DNA of 64,000 nucleotides from Bradyrhizobium diversitatis. GTDB taxonomy: Bacteria > Pseudomonadota > Alphaproteobacteria > Rhizobiales > Xanthobacteraceae. Of the stretch, positions 28,421 through 41,607 are shown one piece after another. The stretch is taken from NCBI RefSeq assembly GCF_016031635.1, contig NZ_JACEGD010000026.1, forward strand, positions 1 through 64,000. Direction: 5' to 3'. Under the pieces are notes generated by a model. That model saw nothing but the letters and a program-made list of their open reading frames with translations, did not search any database and was not told where the DNA came from. Numbering within the stretch: the stretch's first letter is position 1; every line of letters starts with the position of its first letter. Both the position numbers and the translations under genes were made by a program.

Positions 28421-28693
28421 ATGGACAACAGAATTAATGAAATTCGACGTAAAATCAGAGTCTTGAGGCTCGAAATGGCCGACGTCGAGGCGTCGGTGCG
28501 CGATCTCGTCGAGCGCGGCTGCGATTGCACGGAAAGGGCCCTGGCGCAGATGGATCTGCGCCGGAGAATCAACCTCCTGATCGGCGAATGGAAGGCAGCT
28601 GGCGGCAGCGACGTTCTGCCTGACGTCCGCGACCGGGTCCGCCTTCGTCCCGCGAAGACGGGCAATCCTGCGCGCGCGAGCGGGCCCCGCTGA
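28421..28693 (+). CDS. Small hypothetical protein, charged helical
   Basis: A 90-residue protein starting MDNRINEIRRKIRVLRLEM. The first 60 residues are a charged helical region with a coiled-coil look; residues 28-38 include a CDC pair (RGCDCTERAL). The C-terminus is Arg/Pro-rich and probably flexible. An AT-rich stretch (tatatgttcttattttgttc) immediately before the start suggests a promoter region. I cannot name a family. Confidence 0.55.
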   Translation: MDNRINEIRRKIRVLRLEMADVEASVRDLVERGCDCTERALAQMDLRRRINLLIGEWKAAGGSDVLPDVRDRVRLRPAKTGNPARASGPR

Positions 28694-28768
28694 AATCGGG
28701 GAGCGCGCGGTGGAGAAGGGACCCGGACGCGTACCGGATTTGAAACTGCGCACGAGCCCCAAGAGAAA

Positions 28769-28791
28769 GGGCCCCGCAACGGGCGGGGCCC
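28769..28791. terminator. GC hairpin between convergent genes
   Basis: GGGCCCCG / CGGGGCCC, 8-bp perfect stem with a 7-base loop, between the ends of the 28421 and 28814 genes. An A-rich stretch (aagagaaa) precedes it, so a T-rich tail exists only on the minus-strand transcript, that of the secreted-protein gene. Confidence 0.6.
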
Positions 28792-28813
28792 TCGATGGAT
28801 TCCAGGGAGTGGC

Positions 28814-29056
28814 CTATTTGGTGTTGGTCATGCCGCCTTTGTTCGTCATGGTGCCGCCCTGATCGGAGCCGGGGCCGGAGCCGCCTTGGCCGGAAGGATC
28901 AGCGCCCTTGGAAGACTTGGTGTTGGCGCCGGTGGTCTGTGACGATGACATCGAGGATCCATGCTTGGCCTTGTGTGACTTGGCCTGCACGGCGAACGGC
29001 GCGGCGGCAAGGCCGGTTGCCAACATTACGGCGAGAGCGAGCTTGGTCGTCTTCAT
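28814..29056 (-). CDS. Small secreted Ser/Gly/Thr-rich protein
   Basis: An 80-residue protein with a clean signal peptide (MKTTKLALAVMLATGLAAAP, cleavage near AVQA). The mature part is low-complexity (Lys/His first, then Ser/Thr/Gly: GADPSGQGGSGPGSDQGG). Such proteins are common in rhizobial stress regulons but have no assigned activity. Start at ATG 29056 with an EcfG-type promoter just upstream, at the proper distance; a longer start would run through that promoter. Confidence 0.7.
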   Translation of the reverse strand: MKTTKLALAVMLATGLAAAPFAVQAKSHKAKHGSSMSSSQTTGANTKSSKGADPSGQGGSGPGSDQGGTMTNKGGMTNTK

Positions 29057-29093
29057 GCGGGAAACTCCCTGAGTTAATTTGACGCAGGCAGCC

Positions 29094-29118
29094 AACCGTT
29101 CTTCGCCGCAGGAGTTCC
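29094..29118 (-). promoter_or_regulatory. EcfG-type promoter of the small secreted protein
   Basis: On the minus strand GGAAC (29118-29114), 16-bp spacer, GGTT (29097-29094). The -10 box is 37 bases from the start codon. Same pattern as at 28104, 44358 and 49861. Confidence 0.7.
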
Positions 29119-29150
29119 CGACAAAGCACCTCCCGCGGGTCACGCGCGCT

Positions 29151-29408
29151 TCAAGTTTGCTTGTCCTCCTCAATGATGAACACGACGCCGGTGAGCGTCG
29201 CACCGATCGCGAACGTCGTCACCAAGGTGAGAGTGAAGACCAGAATGGCCTGGCTTCCGCCGTTATTGAGCAGGTTGGCCACGGCTGGATTGGACAGGAC
29301 GAGCGTAAGGCTGAAGGTGAGGCCGAGGGCCGCGCCCATCATTGCATGCGTCATCAGCTTTATAAGTCCGCTGGCAGAGATCAGGTCAGACGACTTCTTC
29401 GTGCGCAT
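29151..29408 (-). CDS. Small inner-membrane protein, two helices
   Basis: An 85-residue protein with two hydrophobic segments (MTHAMMGAALGLTFSLTLVL and ILVFTLTLVTTFAIGATLTG) joined by a short polar loop, and an acidic tail (EEDKQT). The ATG at 29408 is preferred over 29435 because the latter falls on the -10 box of the promoter at 29435-29459. It is a stress-regulon candidate of unknown function. Confidence 0.65.
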   Translation of the reverse strand: MRTKKSSDLISASGLIKLMTHAMMGAALGLTFSLTLVLSNPAVANLLNNGGSQAILVFTLTLVTTFAIGATLTGVVFIIEEDKQT

Positions 29409-29434
29409 GGGAGTGCATCCCGAATTGGCATGCA

Positions 29435-29459
29435 AACACCCGCGCGGTTGTCTGGTTCC
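29435..29459 (-). promoter_or_regulatory. EcfG-like promoter of the two-helix membrane protein
   Basis: On the minus strand GGAAC (29459-29455), 16-bp spacer, TGTT (29438-29435). One base off the CGTT consensus, as at 42214-42238. The -10 box lies 26 bases before the chosen start codon. Confidence 0.55.
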
Positions 29460-29542
29460 ATTCGGTTGAAATAATTGTCATCGCCCGCTTCATCCGACGT
29501 TCATGCCGGGCTTGCAAGGATGAGCGCCATCAAAACGGGAAC

Positions 29543-29770
29543 ATGGATATGGGTAAGGTAGTCTTTCTTTACCGCTCGCTGGCCTATCGCAACGCGGCTG
29601 CAGACATCCTGCGCAAGGCCCGCAGGCTGCCGCGCGGAGCAGAGCGAAGCGCGGCGCGTCGCTACGCCAGGGCCCTGCGCGATCTCGCCCGAACGGAAGC
29701 CTGGCTGGAAGGGCGAGTCCCGCGCGAACCGCGGGTGGCTCAGCGCATGACGAGCGCAGCCTCCGGTTAG
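29543..29770 (+). CDS. Small basic hypothetical protein
   Basis: A 75-residue protein, Arg/Ala-rich and helical (YRNAAADILRKARRLPR, then RYARALRDLARTEAWLEG). ATG at 29543 (MDMGKVV) or 29549 (MGKVV). Its stop overlaps the 3' end of the convergent HWE-kinase gene by 4 bases. No signal peptide. The pattern 'AWLEG' near the C-terminus is reminiscent of the DWLDGE motif of the small protein at 38595-38789. Confidence 0.6.
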   Translation: MDMGKVVFLYRSLAYRNAAADILRKARRLPRGAERSAARRYARALRDLARTEAWLEGRVPREPRVAQRMTSAASG

Positions 29771-31254
29771 CCGGACGCGCGCTGCAACTCTGCGGAGCCG
29801 CCGGTGTCGAACTTGCCGGGTCCGGCGGTGGCCGTCCGGCGCTTCAGCGGCACCTCCAGGCGGCACAACAGGCCTTCAGCGCGCCAATCGAACTGCGCCT
29901 GTCCGCCAAGCTGGGACTCGACGCTCGCAAGCAGGCTTCGCGTTCCAAAGCCGCGAGATTTCGGTGTCATGACCAGCGGACCGCCGGATTCCTCCCAGCT
30001 CAGCGTGAGCAGCTCGTCCTCGACCCGCCAATCGATCGCGAGCCGCCCCGATCGAGTCGAGAGCGCGCCATACTTGGCCGAGTTGGTGAAGAGCTCGTGC
30101 AGCGCGAGCGCCAGCGTCTGGGCCGTCGCCGGCAGCAACTGAACTTCGGGACCGGCCAATCTGATCTGGTCGCCGAGCGAATAGGGCGCAAGCTCCTCGT
30201 CAATCAGCCTGGAGAGCTCGGCGCCCTCCCAGCTCGACAGCGACAGGATGGTGTGCACGCGCGCCAGTGCATTGATACGTCCCTCGACGGCGTTGACATA
30301 GTCCTTGACCTCGTCCGCCCGGGTGAGGCGCACGATCGATTGCGCCAGTGCCAGCGCGTTCTTGGCGCGATGATCGACTTCTCGCGCCAGGAGATTCTGC
30401 CGCTCCTCGGCACGCTTGCGCTCGGTGATATCGACGGTGACGCCGCTGACGCGCACCACGCGCCCGCTCTCGTCGACCGTCGCCGCCGCCGTGCCGACGC
30501 ACCAGCGCACCTCGCCGTCGGGCCGCACGATGCGGAACTCAGTTTCATAGGCGCGCGTGCCCTTGTTGAATTCGGCGATCGCCTTGCGCAACTGATCGAC
30601 GTCATCGGGATGCAGCAGCGCCTGGACGTTGGCCGGATTGACTTCGAAGCTCTCGGGGCCGACGCCGAAGATTCGGTATTGCCCCTCGTCCCACATCCAA
30701 TCGCCGCTGATCCAGTCCCAGTCCCAGGATCCCATCTTGCCGGCAGCGATCGCCATGCTGCGCCGCTGCTCGCTCTCGCGCAGCTTCGCGGTGGAGCTCT
30801 CCAGTTCCGCAGTGCGTGCGCGGACGCGGTCCTCGAGCTCGTGGTTCAGCCGTTCGAGCTCGCGCGTCTTGCGGTAGAGCTCGGCAAATACCCTGATCTT
30901 GGCGCGCAGCACTTCCGGCACGACCGGCACCGGCACGTAGTCGACCGCGCCCATCTCGTAGCCGCGCAACCGGTCGATGTCGCTGACCTGGATGGCCGAG
31001 ATGAAGATCATGGCGGTCTTCTGGAAACGCGGATGCTCGCGGATCATCGCGGCGAGCTCGAAGCCGTCGAGTTCGGGCATACAGACGTCGACCAGGATCA
31101 CCGCGATCTCGGTCTTGAGCAGCACCTCCAGCGCCTCGCGTCCCGAGGAGGCGATCACGAGGTTCTCGCCGAGATCCTTCAGGATCACCTCATAGGCGAG
31201 CAGCTTGGCCGGCTGGTCGTCGACGAGCAGGATGTTGACCTTTTCCTGGTCCAT
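29767..31254 (-). CDS. Hybrid kinase: receiver-PAS-HWE histidine kinase
   Basis: A 495-residue cytoplasmic protein. Receiver domain at about residues 6-122, with Asp12-Asp13 and phospho-acceptor Asp56 (VILVDVCMPELDGF); a coiled-coil link 125-165; a PAS domain at about 166-285 (WDWDWISGDWMWDEG); then an HWE/HisKA2-like kinase with His295 in EVDHRAKNALAL and the ATPase part (HELFTNSAKYGAL). HWE kinases commonly phosphorylate PhyR in the general stress response. ATG at 31254, 13 bases after the stop of the HAMP-array kinase, so the two form an operon. Confidence 0.88.
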   Translation of the reverse strand: MDQEKVNILLVDDQPAKLLAYEVILKDLGENLVIASSGREALEVLLKTEIAVILVDVCMPELDGFELAAMIREHPRFQKTAMIFISAIQVSDIDRLRGYEMGAVDYVPVPVVPEVLRAKIRVFAELYRKTRELERLNHELEDRVRARTAELESSTAKLRESEQRRSMAIAAGKMGSWDWDWISGDWMWDEGQYRIFGVGPESFEVNPANVQALLHPDDVDQLRKAIAEFNKGTRAYETEFRIVRPDGEVRWCVGTAAATVDESGRVVRVSGVTVDITERKRAEERQNLLAREVDHRAKNALALAQSIVRLTRADEVKDYVNAVEGRINALARVHTILSLSSWEGAELSRLIDEELAPYSLGDQIRLAGPEVQLLPATAQTLALALHELFTNSAKYGALSTRSGRLAIDWRVEDELLTLSWEESGGPLVMTPKSRGFGTRSLLASVESQLGGQAQFDWRAEGLLCRLEVPLKRRTATAGPGKFDTGGSAELQRASG

Positions 31255-31267
31255 ACGCGGGCCCAAC

Positions 31268-37564
<6,297 letters not shown>

Positions 37565-37706
37565 ACTGATTCCCCCGCAGGCGTTCGCCGAATCCGCGGC
37601 ACGACGCGTTTGGTCGAAATGAAATAGAGCGTCAGCCAAATTCGAAATCAAGCGCCAAGGTGCGGCGCGAGGAATTGGAACCCGCTTTGCTCAGCCCGAC
37701 TGAACT

Positions 37707-37731
37707 AACGAGGGTCCCCGGAATTGGTTCC
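37707..37731 (-). promoter_or_regulatory. EcfG promoter of the HAMP-array kinase operon (consensus match)
   Basis: On the minus strand GGAAC (37731-37727), 16-bp spacer, CGTT (37710-37707): full match to the EcfG consensus. It lies about 145 bases before the kinase start codon. The 424-base gap to the next gene otherwise holds only one weak short ORF on the plus strand. Confidence 0.7.
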
Positions 37732-37763
37732 ATGCTTTTCAGAACGATCGTGGGGCCGCCGCT

Positions 37764-37982
37764 TTGCTCGTCCCGCGCCCGGCATTCATCCTTTGGCACG
37801 GAGCCAGCCCACGCGCGGAAACACCGACCACCGGAACGGCCAGCCGGTCCAATCCGAGCGGCAGCGGCACGTCATCTTCGGGCGGCAAGGACGACAATGG
37901 CGAGGCTGGTCGTGACAAGATGCCGGAGAGCGATCGCACCGTGCGGTCGCAGAGCCAGCAACGTCATCCCAACGACAAGTAG
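37764..37982 (+). CDS. Doubtful small ORF, Ser/Gly/Asp-rich
   Basis: A 72-codon frame opening with TTG, whose second half (NPSGSGTSSSGGKDDNGEA, then DKMPESDRTVRSQSQQRHP) resembles the low-complexity tails of other small stress-type proteins here, such as the one at 39110. No ribosome site or promoter is evident. It may be real but with a different start, or chance. It fills the gap between the kinase and the DUF4142-like gene. Confidence 0.25.
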   Translation: MLVPRPAFILWHGASPRAETPTTGTASRSNPSGSGTSSSGGKDDNGEAGRDKMPESDRTVRSQSQQRHPNDK

Positions 37983-37988
37983 AAGCGG

Positions 37989-38501
37989 CTACTTGTCCGC
38001 CATGGTACGCTCGGCGTCCCTGACCTGCGAGCGCAACATCGGGAGCTGTTCGCGCGCGAACGCTGCGAGCGCTGCATTGTCGGGCGCCTTCAGATAGCGC
38101 TCGAGCAGTCCGATGACCGATTCATACTCGGGAATCTGCGCGGCATAGAAGCTCCTGACGTAGGTCGGACCATCCGACATCTCGGGCTCGACCAGGCTCG
38201 CGGTTGAGGATGTTGCCTTGCCGACGCGCGGCTCTGCGCCAATGGCCTCCTGGACCTTCTTCAGGCTCTTGTCGCGCTTGGCCGCTTCCTCGGCGCGCAG
38301 GGCGGCGAGGTTCTTGACCTCTGCATTGCCCTTGAGGTCGGTATTCTCGAGAAGACCCTGTTGAAATCGGCTGAAATTGTAGACGCCGCTGATAACCTCG
38401 ATCGCGGTCGGTGGCCGTTCGCCGGGCTTTCGCTCGCCGGTGCTGTCGGCAAGCGCCGCAGTGTTGATGAACGCCAGGATGAGGACGGCAAGAACTCGCA
38501 T
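37989..38501 (-). CDS. Secreted DUF4142-like helical protein
   Basis: A 170-residue protein with a signal peptide (MRVLAVLILAFINTAALA). The mature part is helical: VISGVYNFSRFQQGLLENTD, then KNLAALRAEEAAKRDKSLKK, and an ending of SQVRDAERTMADK. The arrangement is that of DUF4142/ferritin-like periplasmic proteins, and it is a distant relative of the protein at 41608-42159. Start ATG 38501 (38510 also possible). A weak GGAAC-N16-GCTT lies upstream at 38553-38577 (minus strand), not counted as a promoter. Confidence 0.65.
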   Translation of the reverse strand: MRVLAVLILAFINTAALADSTGERKPGERPPTAIEVISGVYNFSRFQQGLLENTDLKGNAEVKNLAALRAEEAAKRDKSLKKVQEAIGAEPRVGKATSSTASLVEPEMSDGPTYVRSFYAAQIPEYESVIGLLERYLKAPDNAALAAFAREQLPMLRSQVRDAERTMADK

Positions 38502-38594
38502 CGGTATCAATGATGAACACCGTGCGAAGTTCCCTGACCATTACGATCCGGTAAGCGGGTTGCGGCGCGAGAGTTCCGTCCCCACGTCCTCCAC

Positions 38595-38789
38595 ATGAAA
38601 CAGTCTGACATCTACAGGGATAACGCCGACAATTGTCTCCAGCTTGCCGAGCGAGCCGAGGGACAACCCGCCCATAAGCGCTATTCGCGCATGGCCGACG
38701 CCTGGACGGCGCTCGCCAACGAGCAGGATTGGCTCGACGGCGAAGTCCCGCCCGTTGCGGTCCGCGCTCCTCCAAAGCGGAAGGCGTGA
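38595..38789 (+). CDS. Small hypothetical protein (MKQSDIYRDNADNC family)
   Basis: A 64-residue protein with MKQSDIYRDNADNCLQLAE at the front and WTALANEQDWLDGEVPP near the end. I believe this pattern recurs in several small Bradyrhizobium proteins, but their function is unknown. Helical, one Cys, no signal peptide. Basic C-terminal tail (PPKRKA). Confidence 0.65.
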   Translation: MKQSDIYRDNADNCLQLAERAEGQPAHKRYSRMADAWTALANEQDWLDGEVPPVAVRAPPKRKA

Positions 38790-38906
38790 GCCGCTCGTTC
38801 TCGTGAATCTGCGTGTGAGACCGCTCACGGAAGGCAAGCGATAGATTTGCGATCATCCGGGAACATTCGATCGCGTCGATTTCCAGTTCAGAAGGAGGTT
38901 TTGGCG

Positions 38907-39038
38907 ATGGCTCCACGTCTGGCTCTTCTCTCCCTCATTCTCGCCTTTGGCGTCTCGGTCGCGTTCGCGACGGTGACGACGTTGCGGCAGGTGCATCTCG
39001 AGAACGCATCTGCTGCGGTCCACGCGGTGCGCAGTTAG
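38907..39038 (+). CDS. 43-residue peptide with a hydrophobic helix
   Basis: MAPRLALLSLILAFGVSVAF begins the peptide, which ends LENASAAVHAVRS: a signal peptide or membrane anchor followed by a short polar end. AGAAGGAGG lies 9 bases before the ATG, a strong ribosome site, which is the main support. Longer starts (38847) precede that ribosome site. GGAACATTCGATCG lies upstream (38861) but without a proper -10. Confidence 0.55.
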   Translation: MAPRLALLSLILAFGVSVAFATVTTLRQVHLENASAAVHAVRS

Positions 39039-39047
39039 CACTGCGCC

Positions 39048-39072
39048 GGAACATTCGACGTCGCGGTGCGTA
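39048..39072 (+). promoter_or_regulatory. EcfG-like promoter of the 39110 gene
   Basis: GGAAC (39048-39052), 16-bp spacer, CGTA (39069-39072), one base off CGTT. It is 37 bases before the ATG at 39110 and starts 9 bases after the previous stop codon. Confidence 0.55.
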
Positions 39073-39109
39073 AGCGTTCCAAGACACGAGAACAAGCGAG
39101 AGCCCCATC

Positions 39110-39313
39110 ATGGCCCATCCCGACCAAGGCATCGTCAAGGACAAGCGCGGGGAGGAGCAGCCGCGTGACAAGGAGCGTGCACAGTCCGTGCACAAGACGA
39201 ACCAGAAAGGCTCGCCTTCGCGTGAAGCGACGCGCGACCCCAAGCTGAACGACAATAGCAAGACGCCAGGCTCCGGCGTGATGCCGGATGGCTCGAGCGA
39301 CGCGACAGGCTAG
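39110..39313 (+). CDS. Small hydrophilic, probably disordered protein
   Basis: A 67-residue protein with almost no hydrophobic residues (MAHPDQGIVKDKRGEEQPRD, then KLNDNSKTPGSGVMPDGSSD). The composition is like stress-inducible hydrophilic (hydrophilin-like) proteins. Preceded by an EcfG-like promoter and followed by two strong hairpins. Function unknown; protective role is inference from composition and promoter. Confidence 0.6.
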   Translation: MAHPDQGIVKDKRGEEQPRDKERAQSVHKTNQKGSPSREATRDPKLNDNSKTPGSGVMPDGSSDATG

Positions 39314-39351
39314 TTCTCACGAGGAACGAATCCGCGCGGGAAGAGTCGAAG

Positions 39352-39432
39352 GATTGCTTCCGGTTGTCATGCCCCCGGTGCGCCGGAAGCAATCTCCAAG
39401 GACGGCCCTGGCACGCACCGTGCCAGGGCCGT
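39352..39432. terminator. Two strong hairpins between convergent genes
   Basis: First stem GATTGCTTCCGG / CCGGAAGCAATC (12 bp perfect, 39352-39363 with 39383-39394). Second stem ACGGCCCTGGCACG / CGTGCCAGGGCCGT (14 bp perfect, 39402-39415 with 39419-39432, 3-base loop), followed by TTTGCTT. Together they should terminate both the 39110 gene and the ribbon-helix-helix gene. Confidence 0.8.
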
Positions 39433-39445
39433 TTGCTTATGTGCG

Positions 39446-39694
39446 TCAGCCGCCGGTGCCACTCTCTGGATCGCCCTGAGTATGTCCGTCAGGTCCGCGG
39501 CCGAACACGCCAAAGCTGCTTGACTTCACGCCCACGGCGGCATCGACGCCGGCGGCGGCCAGTCCGAACCTGAGGAGTTCGCGGACTGCGGCTGCCCGCG
39601 TCGGCATTCGGTGCTTGAACCGGAAATCGTCAATGGCAGCCAACTCTTCCGGCGAGAGCATGACCTGAAGGCGCTCGGCGCGAAGGTCGTTCAT
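39446..39694 (-). CDS. Ribbon-helix-helix DNA-binding protein
   Basis: An 82-residue protein. Residues 3-50 form a ribbon-helix-helix domain: RLQVMLSPEELAAIDDFRF (strand and first helix), then PTRAAAVRELLRFGL (second helix). A flexible Gly-rich tail follows. Start ATG 39694 (39703 also possible). Repeated TGAGTA half-sites lie between its start and a consensus EcfG promoter, an arrangement for autorepression. No toxin partner is adjacent: the 39869 gene diverges from it and does not look like one. Confidence 0.8.
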   Translation of the reverse strand: MNDLRAERLQVMLSPEELAAIDDFRFKHRMPTRAAAVRELLRFGLAAAGVDAAVGVKSSSFGVFGRGPDGHTQGDPESGTGG

Positions 39695-39709
39695 GGCGAT
39701 CACGCAAAT

Positions 39710-39733
39710 TGAGTAGTTTGAGTAGTTTACTCA
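39710..39733. promoter_or_regulatory. TGAGTA operator cluster (site 1)
   Basis: Three half-sites in 24 bases: TGAGTA (39710), TGAGTA (39719) and inverted TACTCA (39728-39733). Direct-repeat spacing is 9 bases, and the last two form a palindrome with a 3-base centre. It lies between the ribbon-helix-helix start codon and its promoter. Confidence 0.65.
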
Positions 39734-39757
39734 ACGAACCAACTTGGCGGGAGTTCC
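39733..39757 (-). promoter_or_regulatory. EcfG promoter of the ribbon-helix-helix gene (consensus match)
   Basis: On the minus strand GGAAC (39757-39753), 16-bp spacer, CGTT (39736-39733). It matches the consensus fully and directly abuts the operator cluster at 39710-39733, so a bound repressor would cover the transcription start. Confidence 0.7.
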
Positions 39758-39781
39758 GCCAGAGTCGACAAAGCCTCTCAA

Positions 39782-39797
39782 TGAGTAAAAATACTCA
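39782..39797. promoter_or_regulatory. TGAGTA operator (site 2, palindrome)
   Basis: Perfect palindrome TGAGTAAAAATACTCA (TGAGTA, 4 bases, TACTCA), the same half-site as in site 1, 49 bases away. It lies upstream of the divergent gene at 39869, so the ribbon-helix-helix protein may control both directions. Confidence 0.65.
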
Positions 39798-39868
39798 ATA
39801 AAATCAATACGTTAATTTTGGAAACATATCCTGCCATGGCGCATTCTTCTCGAAAGGGAGGAGAGGTC

Positions 39869-40048
39869 ATGACGGTCGAAGTCAGGTTACCTCGCAAGCT
39901 TTCCGAAGAGCCGGAAGCGTCCAAGGAAGCGTCCAAGCCAGTGCGGCCAAGCCACCAGAAGATCATCGATCAGGTCGAGCGCTGGGCCAACAGCCCGGGG
40001 CTCCAGCCGCCGCAATCGCAGACGTCGACGACGTCGAACGCGGGCTAG
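39869..40048 (+). CDS. Small hypothetical protein
   Basis: A 59-residue protein (MTVEVRLPRKLSEEPEASKE, then SHQKIIDQVERWANSPG). The strong GGGAGGAGAGG before the ATG at 39869 decides the start over ATG 39836. A short amphipathic helix lies in the middle and the tail is Gln/Ser/Thr-rich. Possible control by the TGAGTA palindrome upstream. Confidence 0.55.
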   Translation: MTVEVRLPRKLSEEPEASKEASKPVRPSHQKIIDQVERWANSPGLQPPQSQTSTTSNAG

Positions 40049-40058
40049 TTCAAGGGCT

Positions 40059-40538
40059 TCACGAAGCGGGAGCCCTCTGCCGATGGCGAGTGGAGTGGGC
40101 ACTGCGATTGTGCGAGACGATGCGAAGCTTGCGCCTGAGCCACCAGGCCGTCACGGAAACGCTGGCCCAGACCGTCAAGGCGGCGATGAAACCGAGTGCG
40201 ACACTTGCACCGATGGTGGCATGGAAGACGACAGCGAACGCCACGAGGCCGATGCCGCCGAGTGCTGCACCTGCGGCATCGAGCGCTGCGGCCTGCTGCC
40301 CGCGACGCCGCCCGCTCAGCCCGGCCTTCTCCTTGGCGTGACGCTCGTGGCTTTCGATCAGGGTCGCGCTCGCACAGAAGATGGCCGGGAGTGCAAGAAA
40401 GAGCCCGCCGACAGAAACGCCGAAATGCGCGCCGATGACTCCCGCGAGCACCGTCGCGCAGCCGCCGAGCAGGAAGCGAACGGCGTATTCGTACCACCGC
40501 GTCTGTTTCAGCGCCGATGACGACAGCTTCACCAGCAT
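40059..40538 (-). CDS. DUF3147-like membrane protein, larger paralogue
   Basis: A 159-residue protein with about four hydrophobic helices (YAVRFLLGGCATVLAGVIGA; VGGLFLALPAIFCASATLI; ALGGIGLVAFAVVFHATIG; ALGFIAALTVWASVSVTAW) and a charged loop in the middle. It looks like the second of a DUF3147 pair. The start ATG shares one base with the stop of the upstream gene (TGATG), so it is coupled to it. Function unknown. Confidence 0.7.
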   Translation of the reverse strand: MLVKLSSSALKQTRWYEYAVRFLLGGCATVLAGVIGAHFGVSVGGLFLALPAIFCASATLIESHERHAKEKAGLSGRRRGQQAAALDAAGAALGGIGLVAFAVVFHATIGASVALGFIAALTVWASVSVTAWWLRRKLRIVSHNRSAHSTRHRQRAPAS

Positions 40539-40885
40539 CAGGCGGAACCTCCCAGACCCGCGAGCAGACCGAAGGCAACCCCGAGCCATACGACAAAGGC
40601 AAGGACCGTCGCGGGGAGCGCGCCGAGACGGATCCTCATCAGGAGATGGCAGACGACGAGGCTGTAGCAGGCGAGCGCGATCGCGCCATAGATCATCGTC
40701 CAGCTCGCGGACGCGGCATATTGCGGGCCGTGCTGGACCACGGCGATGCCAAGGGTGGCCAGCGCGACCGACGGTGCCGCGCCGAGAAGCCCGGCAAAGC
40801 TCTTTGGCCGCAGCATGTCACCGAGGATTGCGAAGATGGATACGATCAGCCCGCCGGCGACGAAGCGCACGAGATATTCCGTCAT
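40538..40885 (-). CDS. DUF3147 family membrane protein
   Basis: A 115-residue protein of about four helices (YLVRFVAGGLIVSIFAILGD, then SFAGLLGAAPSVALATLGI and the C-terminal LPATVLAFVVWLGVAFGLLA). DUF3147/GlpM-like proteins are integral membrane proteins of unknown function. It overlaps the PAP2 gene by 4 bases (ATGA) and the next DUF3147 gene by 1 base, so all three are one translationally coupled unit. Confidence 0.8.
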   Translation of the reverse strand: MTEYLVRFVAGGLIVSIFAILGDMLRPKSFAGLLGAAPSVALATLGIAVVQHGPQYAASASWTMIYGAIALACYSLVVCHLLMRIRLGALPATVLAFVVWLGVAFGLLAGLGGSA

Positions 40886-41469
40886 GGCCGTACCCGCGAG
40901 GCTTCGGTCCGCTGCTGCGGTGATTTCGCCAGCGTGAGCGGCCTGAACAGTCGCTCGACGACGATGCCGAGCGTGAAGCCTGCCACCACGTCGCTGATCC
41001 AGTGCGCCAGCAGCGCCACGCGCGTCAGCGACAATGCCACGGCGAGTGAGCGTGCCACGCGGCGCGAGGCCGGCGGCAACAGGCCGGCCGCCGAGGCGAG
41101 GGCGCCCATATGCATGGCGTGACCGGAGGGAAACGCGTCGTGGGGGCGTCCTGAATAGGGAATACCGTGCCGGTGGCCGCTCACGGTGAGCCGGTCAGGC
41201 CTCGTCTGGTCGAATACGGATTTCAAGAGATGCGGCACTATCGCCGTGACCAGCGATACCATCAGGACGTGATCGGCAACGGGACGCCGCTGCGGATGCC
41301 GGAGGCAGGTGTAGAGCCATCCGGCAGCAGCGAGCGCGAGCAGCACATGCTCGTCGGCGCCCCAGGTCATTGCCTGGGTGGCATGCTCAAGGCCTGGGTT
41401 GGCATTGCGTGCGATCTCGTTGGCGATCGCCGTATCGATCCGGGTGGGTTTCACCGTTACGAGCGCCAT
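40882..41469 (-). CDS. PAP2-family membrane phosphatase
   Basis: A 195-residue membrane protein. The acid-phosphatase signature is split as usual: KSVFDQTRPDR, PSGHAMHMG, and TRVALLAHWISDVVAG with the catalytic His. Helices surround it. Such enzymes dephosphorylate lipid phosphates (phosphatidate, undecaprenyl pyrophosphate) at the membrane surface. ATG 41469 preferred; a longer in-frame start is unsupported. First gene of a three-gene overlapping operon with two DUF3147 proteins. Confidence 0.85.
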   Translation of the reverse strand: MALVTVKPTRIDTAIANEIARNANPGLEHATQAMTWGADEHVLLALAAAGWLYTCLRHPQRRPVADHVLMVSLVTAIVPHLLKSVFDQTRPDRLTVSGHRHGIPYSGRPHDAFPSGHAMHMGALASAAGLLPPASRRVARSLAVALSLTRVALLAHWISDVVAGFTLGIVVERLFRPLTLAKSPQQRTEASRVRP

Positions 41470-41568
41470 CGGTCCGCCGGCGAGTTTTCCTCCATGACAG
41501 TTCTGTAAAGCCCGGAGACAAAGAAGGTTCCTGAACCTCAATGCGCGGAGACGGTCGTCGTTGCCAAG

Positions 41569-41599
41569 TGAAGGACGCCGGACGCGCCGGCGTCCTTCA
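41569..41599. terminator. Strong hairpin downstream of the DUF4142 gene
   Basis: A perfect 13-bp stem TGAAGGACGCCGG / CCGGCGTCCTTCA with a 5-base loop, 8 bases after the stop of the DUF4142 gene. No T-run follows on the minus strand, so it may work through RNA stability or with Rho. Confidence 0.65.
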
Positions 41600-41607
41600 G
41601 CAATGTG

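Noticed and set aside
28700-28760. tRNA-like sequence on the minus strand (tttcaaatccggt...cttctccacc)
   Set aside because: No pairing T-arm, anticodon arm or acceptor stem can be drawn; it only resembles the 3' part of a tRNA by chance.
38553-38577. EcfG promoter before the 38501 gene (GGAAC-N16-GCTT)
   Set aside because: Correct spacing, but the -10 has two mismatches; kept only as a comment in the gene entry.
39446-40048. Toxin-antitoxin pair (RHH antitoxin plus the 59-residue protein)
   Set aside because: The genes are divergent rather than overlapping, and the 59-residue protein has no RelE/ParE/PIN/MazF-like features.
41470-41560. EcfG promoter before the PAP2 operon (GGAAC-N16-CTTT)
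   Set aside because: The -10 box differs in two positions from CGTT; too weak to count with the others.
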